Positions 9,836 to 22,110 of a DNA stretch of 64,000 nucleotides are shown here, piece by piece. Made by a program: the position numbers and the translations under genes. The notes beneath the pieces are model-generated. The model was given only the letters and a program-made list of their open reading frames with translations, had not been told where the DNA came from and made no database searches. The stretch lies in contig NC_133390.1 of assembly GCF_047511655.1 (NCBI RefSeq), forward strand, positions 135,151,583 through 135,215,582, read 5' to 3'. The stretch comes from Castor canadensis. Taxonomy: Eukaryota; Chordata; Mammalia; Rodentia; Castoridae. Positions within the stretch are counted from its first letter, which is position 1, and each line of letters opens with the position of its first letter.

Positions 9836-12800
9836 CATATTTAATCAGAAAAATAAGTTAACTGGAAAATCTTGTGCAAAATATGCAATTTCAGGGCTTG
9901 GGGTAGGTGTATGGACCCCTCATTCATTGGCCACTGATGGCTGCACCTTCCTCCAACCTTCAGTACCACATGTGGGGTCAACAACAGACAGAGGTGAACT
10001 CAGCATTTTCCTCTTATCCTGATTTGTGATTTACTTATACTCACTTCTTTTAGCTGCTCATTCAAAAGCAGCAGTCTTTGATATTTTCACAAGAAATGAG
10101 TCTTCTTTGTTTTCTCATGGAGAGATGTTAAGGGGTACCAGGAGGATGCCAGGAAGGAGGTGCTCCTGCTGGCCTTACGCATCTGAAAAGGCACCAATCT
10201 ATTACCATAACAGGGAGATTGCAAATACAGTAGCTGCTCTGCAGGTGGAAGTTCACTTCTCCCTGAGGTAGACAGTTGTGCATACTCAAAGTCTGGCTTC
10301 TGGCCATTGAGTCCAAAGTGACTGCTTTAGTCCTCTTCATCTCTAGCCAATGAGAAGCAGGAAAAGGGCTCTTCTCCTTTGGCTCCCAGAAGACCATTCA
10401 CAGCCTCTCAACTCACATCCCATTGGACAGAGTTTAGTCACATGGGCACAAGAACATTGAATAGATGTGTTTTGACAAACAACTAGCAGCATCCACCATT
10501 TGGAGTCACTCCATTTGCTGGTGATTTTAGCAAACTCAGGGTGAGAAGGCATGTTGAACAGGCTTCACGTCTTAGGTAATTCTGATCTCTTGGCTATAAC
10601 CAACTAGGGCCATTTCATTATGAGTCCAGTTCTGGCTTAGTGACAGAGTTGTCATGGGTAACAGTGTCTGTGACAACAATGGGGTTGGAATGGAGTGACA
10701 CCCAGCGTATTCTAGATAGTTAGAGATCAGCATATTAGAGCATCTTGCATTCATGGGAAATACGATCAACAAGGATTGATGTTCCTTTGCTTCTGTATCT
10801 CTAGGTTCCTTTCCTTGATGTAATCCATCAACTTCCAGAGAATACAAAAGTCCCTGAAGAGTAAAGCCTACATCTCTCAGAAATGTGCAGTGTTGATCTC
10901 TGGTAAGACATGGTCTTGCAAGTCAGTAAAAATCCAAAGCTCTCTCCAACAATATAGTTCATTAGTTACATTGGAAGGAAAACAAAATGGCCAAACTTTC
11001 ATCCACATCCACATCCACAGGCTAATCTCAAAGATCTTCAGGTGTTTGGCTGCAGTCCTAAACGGCCCTGCCTCCTTTTCTATAGCTGCTCTTGGAGACT
11101 TTCCTACAAGCGACAGAGGGCAAGGGAAGGCTGCTGAAGCTCAGCCTTCAGGCAGCTTTTGCATAGTCCCTCTCTCTGCACGCATACGCATTGTTCTTGT
11201 GTATTCTTTCTAGTAAAAAAGAGACCACAGCACATGCTTCAAAAGCCTTTGAAGCTTCTGTTTTTAAATTTAGAAAGAATGTGTCCTTTGCTGGCTATTA
11301 TGAAGATGCTATGACCTGCTGCTGAGGTATAAAAACAGAGAAGAAGCATTGTATAAAGAGAGCTGAAGAAATCCAGGTGGTGTGATTTACCCAGGTGAAT
11401 TTCTTAACTGAGCCTGACTGTAGGAGGGATCAGCTGAATCTCCAAACCAAGTGGAGGAAATGGATGGAAATGTAGACATGGAACGTTCACCTCCTCATTG
11501 GAGCACTCACTTCCTCAAAAGACAGCAGACCTGCACATCGTCTGAAGACCAACTGCACAAATCATTTTGTTTATAAAATCATTCTTTCTTTGCTTTCTAT
11601 TGTTTACTCTTGGATAACTTTATTTTTCAAAGATGTTATCCATTTTTACAAGAATGATTCATGCTCACCGAAGAAGAATAGGATACCACATAAAAGTGGA
11701 ACAAAGAAAAAAAGGCACTCTGAAGTCACTCCAAATCCTTGTGTACATAATTTTTTCTTTCTATTAGAATAAAACATGTCAGAGTAAATGAGTGTCTTTG
11801 TTTCCTTTCATTTAACATTTTAGTGTTTTAATTCTTTGGCAAGCATCACTCAAAATTTTGCTTGAATTTCTCTGGATGATGTCATTTCTTATCCTCTGTT
11901 AATACTCTTTTCCCATTCTGGTTAGAATGGTCTTGACTCTGTATAGAGCCACCTGCAATTTTCTAGAATGCTCTCACTTTCCTTGCCGTCTCCTTTACTC
12001 TTGGGCCCACCCATGCTGATGGTGAAGCAGCTCCTCACAGTGGCGACACTCACATCCCAGGTGCAGTCTGGCCACCAGTTGACCTATGACAAACCACCCA
12101 AACTTTTCACACATTTCTTGTTTTGCTATAGCAATGACTTGTTTTCTGCTTCTCAATGTCAAGCATTTCTTTAGCAGAAACAAATGCCATGGGATTAAAA
12201 TTTTCTGATGATCTCTGGACCCCGCTTAGGCAGGGCAGTTGGGCCTCCTGCAGCAGAATTCACTCTGGTGAACTTCAGTGTAAAGGAATCTTCATAGGCT
12301 CTATGGGAAAGGTGAGGAGAGCAGGACAGGAAACTAGAGGGAGGAAGGTCCTTGCATGTGGCGGGCCTGCTACTCCCCACATCCTGGAAGCACCCCTCAG
12401 TGTTGAAAGTCCTGGGAAAGAGACTGATGGGTGAAAGGAAGTGGCCAAGCTACCTGTTGGTCGTAAGAGGAAGTGGGTGGTGGAGAAGACTCCAGAAGAT
12501 AGCCTTGTGTGTTTCTCTAAGAAAAAAGCAATTTCTTACAGTCTTATGAAAGGAAAGGAAGTATTCCCTCCAGAGCAGTAGGATGTCTTATTGGGAAGGG
12601 AAAATAGGTGCTGAGCATCCAGAAAACGATAGAGGTCTACATGAGCTTCCTTATCATCTCTAGGGCCATGGTTCTGTGCTTGGCTAAAGAAAATCCAAGT
12701 CTTGTTTCTTTTCACTTTCTTTATCTTCTAACATTGTCTGTCCTCTGGTTCCCTGTTTTCACCTGCCCTTAAATCTCTACCTGTAGAATGCTTTTCATCA

Positions 12801-12944
12801 GTGCCATTGACTGCAGTTCACATAAGTTGTGAGAATTTTGTGGATGTAATAGAATATATTATTTACACTGCTTTACTGTCACCTTCCCTACAAGAGTATT
12901 ATATACCTTAGTCTGCCTCAGCCACATTCCCATGAGAAGAGCAG
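9836..12944. other. Long intergenic stretch, no gene recognised
   Basis: This is the longest stretch in which I identify neither genes nor repeats. Open frames of 60-107 codons occur on both strands without domains, coherent codon use or flanking splice signals. Either it is old single-copy sequence or it holds repeats too diverged to see by eye. Confidence 0.4.
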
Positions 12945-13288
12945 GGCTCTCCATGCATGGTATATGTATCACACTCCCTTAGATGAAAGGCTTGGCCTTG
13001 TGACATGCTGGATCACCAATGGGATGTTAAGAGAATACATGATGGATACCATGTTCAAGCAGAGGTTTTGAGAAAATTCTGGAATTCCTCTCGTTCACTT
13101 GTGTTTGCCCTTTGTGAAGAGAATTGTATGTCCTCTTTAGAAGGTGCTCATTCTGTCTGAGTTCTCCAATGAAGGGCACATGGAGCAGCAGAACCACAGT
13201 CCACAAACAAGAATAAATACATATTTGCTGCTGGAAGACACTGAAATTTAGGGATATTTTTTACTGCAGCAAAGCTAACTAATAGGGT
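12945..13288 (+). mobile_element. MLT1/MaLR-type LTR
   Basis: It shows the MLT1 layout: 'gatcaccaatgggatgtta', then 'aagcagaggttttgagaa', an interior with 'cttgtgtttgccctttgtga', and the 3' end 'gcaaagctaactaatagg'. It is diverged with no internal coding region, consistent with a solo or fragmentary LTR. Confidence 0.6.
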
Positions 13289-14334
13289 GGACAATGAAGG
13301 ATCTATAGGTGAGCAAATCTGTTCTCCATTAGAAGCAAAATCCTTAAGGATTGGCTGGGGTCACATGTTTTTCTGCCTTCCTCCAGAGCCTGTGATGGTG
13401 CATAGAGTATTGCCAGTGTCTGATAAATACTGACTCTTCCAGGAATTAAGAAGTTATTTCCCTCATTCTGCCTCCTCCCCCATATCTATGCTCTAAGAAA
13501 CAGAACAGCATGTGAAGGTTAAACACAACTTGGTAGACACAAGAACTAAGTGGGAAGGCAGTATGAAGGACCTCACAAAGGTAATAATACATATTATTTT
13601 AAATCTGCTTCAACTCGGTCTGTTCATTGTGTAGAAAAAAGTAACAGGTCACTGAGGAAGGTCACAATAATCATAATAACTCAATACACAGTCTCTTTGT
13701 CTTAAAAAGATGTGTCACGGGGAAGATGAATGCCTCACCCACAATGGGACAGCACAAGTGAGGAGAGCAGAGGTCGAAAGTTGTTTGTGTTGCTCAGTAT
13801 GCTTTTGGGAACCATACACACTGGCCCGAAACAAAGCGCTAAAGGTCAGTTTCATCTGCTCTTCTGTCTCCCTGCTTGCACCTGCCTTTATGACCCTCAG
13901 CACACAGAACAGGGGGCAAGAGGCCTTTGGAAAAACTGACACCAAGCAGGCTATTTCCTGCTGTAAAATGAAGACCAGGGTTGACTTTTTGTGAAATTTA
14001 TTCCAGAGAAGGGTTTTTCTTTATAGGTCTCGTTCTAAAACATGACCTTTGCTTTTTTTTTTTTTTCCTAGAAAGTCCTAGCTGTTAATTTTCAGCAAGC
14101 CTGAATACAAGAAAACAAATTATTTGCAAAGATGCTTTGGAAGTCCAAAGTTGTTTTTCCCACTATGCAGAAAGTCCAAGCAACTCCATCACTAGAACCT
14201 TAAAGGAAAAGCAAACAGACTCCAGAAAACTATAATGAGCAGGGAAGCCCTTGTGCCTCAAATTAGGATTTTATTCTTTGTGTCTCTGGGTCTCCACTGT
14301 AACAGCAACATCAGGTGGCTGGGATCCCTTCCAA
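13289..14334. other. Intergenic, no gene recognised
   Basis: No repeat or exon is recognised. Overlapping frames of 69-94 codons at 13,710-13,994 are open on both strands with no domain. A poly-T run (14,053-14,066) may be the tail of an unrecognised antisense element. Confidence 0.4.
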
Positions 14335-14404
14335 GGGAAGAAGTAGCTGTGCCAATCACTTCATCTTTCTGAGCTCCTCACCTGTAAAATAAGGGTGGCC
14401 ATCA
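14335..14404 (+). mobile_element. MIR core fragment
   Basis: The order 'gctgtgccaatcacttcat' then 'ctttctgagctcctcacct' and 'gtaaaataagg' follows the MIR core (tgacc..gggcaagtca..ctgagcctca..tgtaaaatggg). Short but ordered. Confidence 0.6.
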
Positions 14405-15345
14405 GGACTGACTATCTTCTTTTTTCATTTAGTTGGTTTTCTATGGTGGCATGTTTTTTCCATATCATTTCTTTTTGCATTCGTTCTATAGACAGTTTCT
14501 TTGTGGCTGTCATAGGGATTATACATACAACAAAGTTATAACAATATTTTAAATTTAGAACAGCTCAATTCGAAAAATTTTACTTTTCCACCTTTTATGT
14601 TATTAATGTTACAAATTGCATCTTTATGAATTGGGAATGCATTAACAGATTTATAATTAGCTTTTGTATATTCTCCTTTAAATCCTGTAGGAAATGAAAA
14701 ATGGAATTATAAAGTAAAATAACAATAATACTGTTTTTTGTCTATTAATATTACTGGAAATTTATTTTTTAAAAGGACTCTGAGTTATTGTTTAGCATCC
14801 TTTCATTTCAACTTAAAGGACTCTCATTAGCATTCCTGTTGGGCAGATCTAATAGTAATAAATGCCCTTGGTTTTTATTTACCTGAAAATATTTTAATTG
14901 CTACTCCCATTATTTTTGACAGAGTCTCCTTATATATCCCAGGCTGGCCTTGAACTTATGATCCTCTTGCCTTAGCCTCCTGAGTACTGGAATTAGGTAG
15001 ACACTAGCATACCTGGCTCTCCCTCACTTTTGAAGGACAGTTTTTTCCAGGTACAGAATTCATGATTAACACTTTTTTCTTCCTTCAGTACTTTTAATGT
15101 GTCACCCCACTGTCTTCAACTTGCTGAAGTTTCTGCTCAGAAATCTACTGATAGTTTTATTGGGGATCCCTTGTACTAAAGAGTTGCTTTTCTACTACTG
15201 CTTCTAACATTGTCCCTTTGTCTTTGGCTTTTGACAGTTCTATTATAATGTCTCAGAGTGGGTCTCTTTGGATTTATCTTGCTTGGAGTTTGTTGAGCTT
15301 TTGGATCTATATGTCAATCTCTTCTTTCAAATTTGGGATTAATAA
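14405..15345 (-). mobile_element. Old L1M internal fragment, antisense
   Basis: The sequence follows the antisense of an older mammalian L1 interior (ORF1-side region). It includes 'ggctgtcatagggattatac', 'tttatgttattaatgttaca', 'ttcaacttaaaggactctc', 'cattcctgttgggcag', 'ggatcccttgtactaaagag', 'tctttggcttttgacagtt' and 'gtttgttgagcttttgga'. Order is conserved across about 940 bp, and a B1-like SINE (14,912-15,019) is inserted in the middle. Both flanks match the uninterrupted L1, so the SINE came later. Confidence 0.75.
14912..15019 (-). mobile_element. B1-like SINE inserted in old L1
   Basis: The antisense 7SL-type sequence has 'gacagagtctccttata', 'caggctggccttgaactta' and 'cttagcctcctgagtactgg'. 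It splits the L1M copy that continues on both sides. Confidence 0.85.
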
Positions 15346-15574
15346 TGTTTAATTTCTTTCCTTAGCCAAAGCATAAAGCACCTTTGAATGGAAGCCTTCT
15401 TGAACCTAGTGTTAGTCTTGCCTGAACCTGCACCCAAAGGCAAGGAAGTTTCTTTCTCTTTGTATTTTAATATTGTGGTATTGGGACTATGGATTGCTTT
15501 CAAACCTTGTGCAATCTGTCTTATATAAACTCTTTATACACCTGAGAAGTTAACATAATGAAGTGAAAACAAAA

Positions 15575-15750
15575 CAAAGCCTTAGGATTTAGCACCAGAG
15601 CACCCCAGGTCAAATCCAGATTGTTCTTACATAATTACTCAATCTCTCTGAGCCTCAGTTTCTTCATCTATAAAATCAGAGCCTATTTTATTGAGTCTTA
15701 GAGTCATTGTGAGAACTAAGCAAAAGCACATAAAATTGTTACCCTTTAAA
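15575..15750 (+). mobile_element. MIR SINE
   Basis: A clear sense MIR: 'caggtcaaatccagattgt', 'aattactcaatctctctga', 'gcctcagtttcttcatcta', 'taaaatcagagcc' and 'attgtgagaactaagcaaa'. It is among the best-preserved MIRs in the window. Confidence 0.85.
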
Positions 15751-15774
15751 ACATTTATTTTCATTAAATATGTA

Positions 15775-15990
15775 GCAAAGTGGTCATGGCCTGCTTAGGT
15801 TCCTTGGGTTCCATTATGTGCCATCCACAATGTTCAAAGTACAGGCCAGTGTCCTTCTCTTTGAGAGTGTCTTTCTGCTTGCAATAAATCTATGCTTTAC
15901 TTGCCACTTTTGTGCATTTTGTCCAATTCTTTGTTCAATTTTCTAAGAACCTGGGTCATTCACAGACCCTCTGGATGGTAACATCAGTAC
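15775..15990 (+). mobile_element. Endogenous retroviral LTR fragment (R/U5 end)
   Basis: A polyadenylation signal AATAAA (within 'tgcaataaatctatgcttt') is followed by 'ttgtgcattttgtccaatt' and 'ctttgttcaattttctaag'. This order is typical of the R-U5 end of gammaretrovirus-like LTRs. A clearly related copy lies at about 34,500. No coding region, primer-binding site or second LTR is visible next to it, so it is a fragment or solo LTR. A B1-like SINE abuts its 3' end. Confidence 0.6.
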
Positions 15991-16064
15991 TACTGGGAAG
16001 GCAGAGGCTTGAGGATAGTCAGTTCAAGCCAGCCTGGACTACATGGTGAGATTTGCCTCAAAAA
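15988..16064 (+). mobile_element. B1-like SINE fragment
   Basis: 'gggaaggcagaggcttgagg' followed by 'tcaagccagcctggactaca' and 'tggtgagatttgcctcaaaa' is the 3' half of a B1/7SL monomer. Its A-rich tail grades into the following GGAA tract, which probably grew from it. Confidence 0.85.
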
Positions 16065-16208
16065 GGAAAAGGAAAGGAAGAAATGGAGGGAGGAAGGGAG
16101 GAAGGAAGGAAGGGAGAAAAAAGGAAGGAGAGAAGGAAGAAAGGAAGGAAGAAAGGGAGGGATGGAGGGAGGGAGAGAGGGAGGGAGGGAGGGAGGGAGA
16201 GAGGGAGG
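16060..16208 (+). repeat. (GGAA)n / (GGGA)n purine microsatellite
   Basis: About 150 bp of pure-purine GGAA, GAAA and GGGA words changing from GGAA-rich to GGGA-rich. It starts at the tail of the preceding SINE. The long open frame across it (Arg/Glu/Gly-rich) is an artefact. Confidence 0.95.
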
Positions 16209-16694
16209 TCAAATATTAGAAACAAAAGATGATCCTAGCATTGCTATCAGTGAAATGATCTGTGTCAGGAACTGGGGGCAGAGACCAATGTATATATCGC
16301 CTATGATTTCACACTGCTTGTCACATTCAACATGACACTAAAGCTTTTCTCTGTCTCATCTGATGAGTGAAGCAACGTAACACATGCTTGGTACTTGGGA
16401 GGTTCTCAACAGACTGAAGCTATCATTACGATTTATTTACCAGTAATAATAGGTATATCTGATAAGGAGGTCACCTTTCCTCCACATCTTCCTTCATTGC
16501 ACTGAGTTCTTATATTACGTGGCTGAACACAGCACTGCACAGAACCTGAGGTCCCAGGTCTCTGGGGAGAGAACTGAGCTGTAAGGCTTGCTGGTTGCTT
16601 ATACCCCAGTCAAGCATTGCTAGCAGATGTTTACTGAATAGCACTTATTAAATCATAGGGAACCTATGATAAATAACATACCTGCCCTGAAACT
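16209..16694. other. Intergenic, no gene recognised
   Basis: Nothing firm is seen. 'gatgtttactgaatagcact' at about 16,627 weakly resembles an antisense L2 3' end. Confidence 0.35.
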
Positions 16695-16820
16695 CAAGTT
16701 GTGATCCTCAGACCTGCAGGATCCATGTTAAAAATGTATAATTTTGAATTATAGTCTACATTGTAACAATAGCTGCTGGTGAGTCTTCTACTAGTTTAAA
16801 TTTGATAAACACTAGCTTTA
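16695..16820 (+). mobile_element. MER5-like hAT DNA transposon, degraded
   Basis: The succession 'gtgatcctcagacctgcag', 'gatccatgttaaaaatgta', 'gctgctggtgagtcttct' and 'ttgataaacactagctt' parallels MER5A (gtggtcctcagaccagcag ... ttagaaatgca ... gatgcacgctc ... tgagaaccactg). Confidence 0.5.
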
Positions 16821-16975
16821 GTGTCCATGGAAGGACCCAAGGCTGTCCTTGCTGAAGCATAGATTTTCGACTGGGATGTTTCAAAAGCTAGTCAGGCCTG
16901 CAGTGTGCTTTCAGATGATGGCACTTACAAGTTTATGAACCAACACAGGGTGAAGATTAAAACTATCTTCCCTTT

Positions 16976-17062
16976 GGCTCAGGGTGTAGCTCAGTGGTAG
17001 AGCGATGTCAGCATGTAGTCTATGTGTAAGGCCCAGGCACTATGAACAAGAACAACAACAAA
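16976..17062 (+). mobile_element. ID-like tRNA-derived SINE
   Basis: It has the A box in 'gtgtagctcagtggtagagc', a degraded B box around 'gtaaggcccaggcac', and an AACAACAACAAAA tail. The A box is close to consensus. Confidence 0.8.
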
Positions 17063-17624
17063 ATCACTTTCACTCATGTAGCATCCTAGGGTCACCACTG
17101 GTGTATTTGAAAGTAAATGAGAAGAGACTTAAAAAAAAAAAAAAGCTTTCCATTTGGCTTAACCTTCAATGAGGGCTTCATTTAGGAAGTTTTAAGCATC
17201 CTAAGTCAAATATCAAAACTCTGATAGAAAGTTTGCTAACGTCCTTGTACAGAAATACAGAAAACGAGAGAAAAGAGACTAATGAGAAGCCTAAATCTAG
17301 AATCTACATCATGCCCACTGTTGCCAGATCTATGATTTCAGGCCAAGCATGAACCCCCATGATCCTCCACTATTAAATGGAGATTTAACTTGCTAAATGG
17401 AAATTATTATAGCCTTCTTACCTATTTTAGAAGTGGAAATCATGAAGTAAGTCAGTTTTAAATTTTGTAAATGTCTTCTGAAAAATTTGCAAATGTATTC
17501 CAAGTGACTTGGTGCTGCCCTATAGCCACCAAAATTGTGAGAATGAGAATTGCAGTCTAGGACCTTGGCCATGGAGCCATTATAAGACAACAGCTAGACA
17601 TTTTTGTCACCTGACATTAGAAGT
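17063..17624. other. Intergenic, no gene recognised
   Basis: No family is recognised apart from a 15-base A run at about 17,130. Confidence 0.35.
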
Positions 17625-17735
17625 CATTTATGTGCATTGCACACATATTAGCTCATTTAATCCTTCACAAACTAGAAAGAAAAGTAGTAATATTCTAACA
17701 TAGACATGGACATGAAAGTTGAGAATAAATATTAC
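17625..17735 (-). mobile_element. MIR SINE 3' portion, antisense
   Basis: 'cacatattagctcatttaat' followed by 'ccttcacaa' and 'agtagtaatatt' matches the antisense MIR end (cattatctcatttaatcctcacaa ... gtactattatt). Confidence 0.65.
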
Positions 17736-20700
17736 TCTGACATGACTATGTTTGTCAATCGTCATTTTCCACTTTTCTTTTCCAGTCTGACTTAGAAATA
17801 GAGATTCATATGTCATAACTCTCTAAAAACAACCATCTAAAATGTGACTTTAGACATTTGCACATTTTGTGTGCATGTTTCGAGCAAATGGGAAAGTCCC
17901 TCTAATCCTGACGAGTATGCCTCTTTGAAAGGCTACTGTTAGGCTGAAGAGATTCAAAATCTCAAAGAACTGCACTTCTCCTTGCCTCTAGTTCCTCTAG
18001 GGAACAAAGTTTTTGGTGGAAAATGTCTTCTCAAATCACAGTCAAATTCAGCTATTAAAGTAGATTGTGGAGAAAATGAATGTGATCCAAACTTAATAAG
18101 GCAGACTTCACTTCACAAAGGAATCTACAGACCCTACCGACTTGGGTGGAATCCCAGTAGAGCAGCTTTAACCATGTCTCAATTAGGAATGAGATTCAAA
18201 ATCAGTATTTTTGTGCTAGAGGTGACTTAAGAGATGTTAAATTCTCCTGTAATGGAGACAGGATTTGTGCCTCACGAAGATCAAGTGACTGGTTCAGGTT
18301 CACGAGTTTTAGTATGATAGATGAGAGGACATAAAGTAGGACTTCTGATTCCCAAAGTAATGCTTTTCCTTTGGAGATGATTAGAATTGGTTTTTTAGGA
18401 GTTCAGTTTATTGGGTTATAAAAGTTCACATTATGAGGTAGTTTGTTCCTGCTGTGGAGCCCAAATATAGCCTTACAGAGATGTTCTAGAGGTCACCATC
18501 AGCTCACTTGGTCTATTTTGTAAAGCTTTAAAAATTCTGTAGTTACTAATTCATCTGTGTATTTGATATCACCATGGAAAGTATGTACAAAGTACTATGG
18601 TTGCAAGTGTGTAGAATTCTAGGGGTGAGCAGTGGTATAAAGAGAATAAAGTGAATAGCTGGTAAGGCAAGTTAGTTTAACCATTTCTCATTAAAAAAAT
18701 GTTTAGATCTTAACAAGACCAACCTCATTTAAAAAAAAAGAAGAAGAAAAGGCTAAATTTTCATATTAGGAAAATATTCTTCATTTAATGAATGTATTTA
18801 TGATAATTTTTATCCAATAAAATAATGGACTTATTAGTTTGTCTTCTAGGTTTGTAAGTGGAAAGCACTGGAACTGTGGTTTTCCCACTTTGGGTAGGCC
18901 AATCACAGGTAGGCAGTATTTTGCGTTCTATTTTCCATTGCCCTTGAGCTCCATCTGGCCCAGATGTCTCTTCCAAGAGTTGACAGTTAAAAGATTAAGA
19001 TCAGCCCCAATAGTTGGCCACTATTTTAATAAATATTTCCCTACTCATAGAAATATTCATCGATGCTTGAAAAGAGATTTACATTTTTAAATATCTCATT
19101 TTGAATTAGGTTATAGAAGAAATAATACATTGACCAATTTTCTACTTGCCGTTGGTTATTTGACTACTAATTTGATTGCAGAATTGTTCTTATGGTGTAG
19201 TTGTTGTTTAGACTAAAGTAACCATTCAAGAGGGTTTTAAATCACTGCTTTCAAATTGGCTCATAGTCAAAAAATACAGAAAATACATAATATAGGAACT
19301 AATTAGGTTCAATATTAATTTTTAAAATTCCTTGATTCTATTTGAAAAATAAAATAATTGTAAACATAGAATGGAAAGATTTTACATTTTCAACGAAAAA
19401 CTGCAAAAGTTAATGATATAGAAAAAGTACTATTCAAAAAGGAAATAGTAAATTCTTGACTTTATATGTTTTGTCCATATAGAACACACATTTAGTAAAA
19501 CATAGGATGAATGCTTTACATTCAGTGAATATTACAGTGAATAATACAGATTTATATCACTTTATGATAGTACTAAGAAATAACTGAATTCTATTCCTAT
19601 CATATACTGGTGGGAATCCAACATTGAAATGGAGCTCACACTCTAAAAGTTTAGATAATAACTTTTAAACTCTAATACCCAAAACATATTTTAACTGTAG
19701 TTAAAACTAGATTACAGAATAAAGTATTTTGCAGAATAAAGGACAACTTAGTTAAAAATAAGAACTGGCCTTGGAAGTCTGAAATGGAGTTTATTATTTT
19801 CTCCAACTTGAGTAGAAGACTTTCTAGTTGTTCTTGAAAGTAGGCAGAGCAATGAGTAGGGACAACCAGCTACTATAGATCTTACTTTTGAAACTTCTTA
19901 GATTTATGGATAGATTCAAGACCATATGTGCTATCTTTTGAAGAATGAGTAGGACCTCATGGAAAGTATTCAAATGGCTTGATATAGAAGAGTCCCTAGT
20001 ACCATGGACCAGCCAGACCACATGCTACTTCTCCCTTGGTTCAGACTCCAACATCAAGCATCCATCATAGGAAAGTGCTTCTTTCTGAGGACACAGGGAG
20101 TAGAAATGATTGAATTCGCAGTGCTCACCCATCCTTCAATCAACCATTTCACCAGCTATTCATAGAGCCAGAAAGATCACTGAATGGAGAAAAACAACTC
20201 ATATTTAGTGAGTGTGGGCTGTTCATGTCCCCGCATCTCATGAAGAAGACTGAAGGTGAGTGAGGTAGTCCTCATCCTTCTCTTAATGGAACTTAAAAGA
20301 AAAAAGTACTCCCACTCCCTCTTTTTACTAGTAGCAACTACGAGCTCTTTAGGAAGCTGACCCACTTATTCCTTTTGACCTTTACATAAAAATCCCTGCC
20401 AACAAATCCCTTACAATTCCTTAAGGAAAACTCTATGGGTGAAACTCATCCAATAAATTCTCAATAAGCTAGTCATGGAATAGTGGAACAGTACAAGCAC
20501 CCAGCTTCCGCCTTTACAGAGGGAAAGAATGTTTCCTTGTGCTTCTCCTACCTTGGGAAGCCCAGCTCCCAGTTACTAGGCACTCTGTGGCCAGCTCAGG
20601 CTAAGACTCAGGACACAGCCTGGTTCCCAGTCCCTTCAAACATAAATCTCTCTGTTCAGCAGCAGCCTCCAGCACTAGAGTCTTCATTTCTCCCAATGGT

Positions 20701-20965
20701 CACAAATGGATAAAGCAGCATTTTAGCACATTCTGTTTGAGGCATATTTTCAGACACAGAATAGAGAAAACATTCCCCTGCCCAGTCCTTTTGCCTGACA
20801 CTCATTTCTAAGACAGTAAAACAGAATTATTTTTCATGACAAAAAAAATCATCTCTTCCTATACATTTTCTTGGGCTAGATTTCAAGATTTTAATAGCTT
20901 TCTTGACATCTTTTTTAGTAAGAAGTTTCTTGATGATGAGATTCCCAAGTTATTTTAAAAAATCT
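17736..20965. other. Long intergenic stretch, no gene recognised
   Basis: A/T-rich, especially 18,690-19,800. A weak antisense MIR may lie at 18,235-18,370 ('gttcaggttcacgag', 'ggacttctgattcccaaag'). Short open frames of 60-83 codons occur without domains. Confidence 0.4.
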
Positions 20966-21195
20966 ATCAGCAGTAGAAAGACTATGGTCCATGGGCCAAA
21001 TCCTGCCGTCTACCTGTTTTGTTTTTTTTAAATAAAGTTTTATTGTAATTCAGTCTTGTGCTGCATTACAGATTTCCTATTGCTGTTTCTCTGCTATAGT
21101 GGCAGAGTCGAGTAGCTGGGATAGACTATATGGTCCACAAAGCCTGAAATATTTAGTATTTGGCCCTTCACAGAAAATGTCTGTCAACTCCTGTT
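20966..21195 (-). mobile_element. hAT-type non-autonomous DNA transposon
   Basis: It carries the well-known mammalian repeat order in antisense: 'ggtccatgggccaaatcctg', 'aaataaagttttattgtaat', 'gactatatggtccacaaag' and 'cctgaaatatttagtatttg', ending in 'tgtctgtcaactcctg'. This is the reverse of the element that begins cagcaaactttttctg and ends gggccgtagtttgc. I assign hAT by its known terminal sequence but do not assert the family name. A second copy in the opposite orientation lies at 30,890. Confidence 0.7.
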
Positions 21196-21639
21196 GTATA
21201 GCTTGAAAGTCGGCTTTCCATGGGGATCTGTGCCCTGTTGTGTTTCACACTAAGTTCAGCACATGCTCCATTGTGCCTTCCAGAGCTGTGTTCTTATTAA
21301 TGATCCAGGTGTGGCCCATGATACTGTAAACACAGAGCCCCTGACTTTCTCAAAATGGAAACTGAAATTCTGCCTGAGGCTTCAAATTCAGTTGCTTGAT
21401 GAACTTGCCATGAATGAAGCAGTGTGGGCCCCAACCCCACGCCCCACATCTACCATATTTTCTTGTCTGAAGAGCACATAATGTACTTTTGTGCTTACCC
21501 ATGTCTTGGAACATCTTCTCCATACTGATGCATCCTTTAGTTCTTATCTCAAAAGTTTAATTTCCCATTTTGCTATGGGCTAGAGGAATTGCAGAATGCT
21601 CTATAAGCACAGTTTATCATTCAACAACAACATGACAGA
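21196..21639. other. Intergenic, no gene recognised
   Basis: No recognisable repeat or exon. One 72-codon open frame has no domain. Confidence 0.35.
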
Positions 21640-21788
21640 AGTTGGCATCATGAAGCCCCCTCCATAGATAACAAACTGAGGTTCAGAGAGGTTCAGTTTA
21701 TTTGTTTGGGTTTACAAAGCCAGTAAATGACAGAGCCAGCATTTAAAGCTAGACCAGCTTTGCTCCCAATTGCCCACCTAAGGTCTTC
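21640..21788 (-). mobile_element. MIR SINE, antisense
   Basis: Strong antisense MIR: 'ataacaaactgaggttcaga', 'gaggttcagtttatttgt', 'gccagtaaatgacagagcca' and 'gcatttaaagctagaccag'. Confidence 0.85.
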
Positions 21789-21954
21789 ATTTACTGTATC
21801 CCCAGGTAGTAATAAAAACATAAATGGTGGAAATACTTCTAATACATTTTACACATTTTTCTGCCTTTTCAATTCAGTCACACTAAACAGGAGTTAATGG
21901 CTTCAAGATGACTCAGTATCACAATATTAAGCTAAGTTTTATGGGGGTGAAGAA

Positions 21955-22110
21955 TTTGAGTTCAATATAACACATTAGCAGTATAAACTTAGGCAAGTAA
22001 CATGGCCTCTCTGAGCCTCAGCTGTTGTGTGTGCACAATGCATTTAGTGGTATACTCACATAGGTTAACCTGTGCCCTGAATGAAGCAGACACATAGGAA
22101 GCATCCTTTG
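21955..22110 (+). mobile_element. MIR SINE
   Basis: Sense MIR core: 'aacttaggcaagtaacatgg', then 'cctctctgagcctcagctgt' and 'ggttaacctgtgccctgaa'. It lies about 170 bp from an antisense MIR, giving a weak inverted pair. Confidence 0.75.

Noticed and set aside
16009..16335. 108-codon Gly/Arg/Glu-rich frame
   Set aside because: It is a translation of a SINE tail and the (GGAA)n tract.
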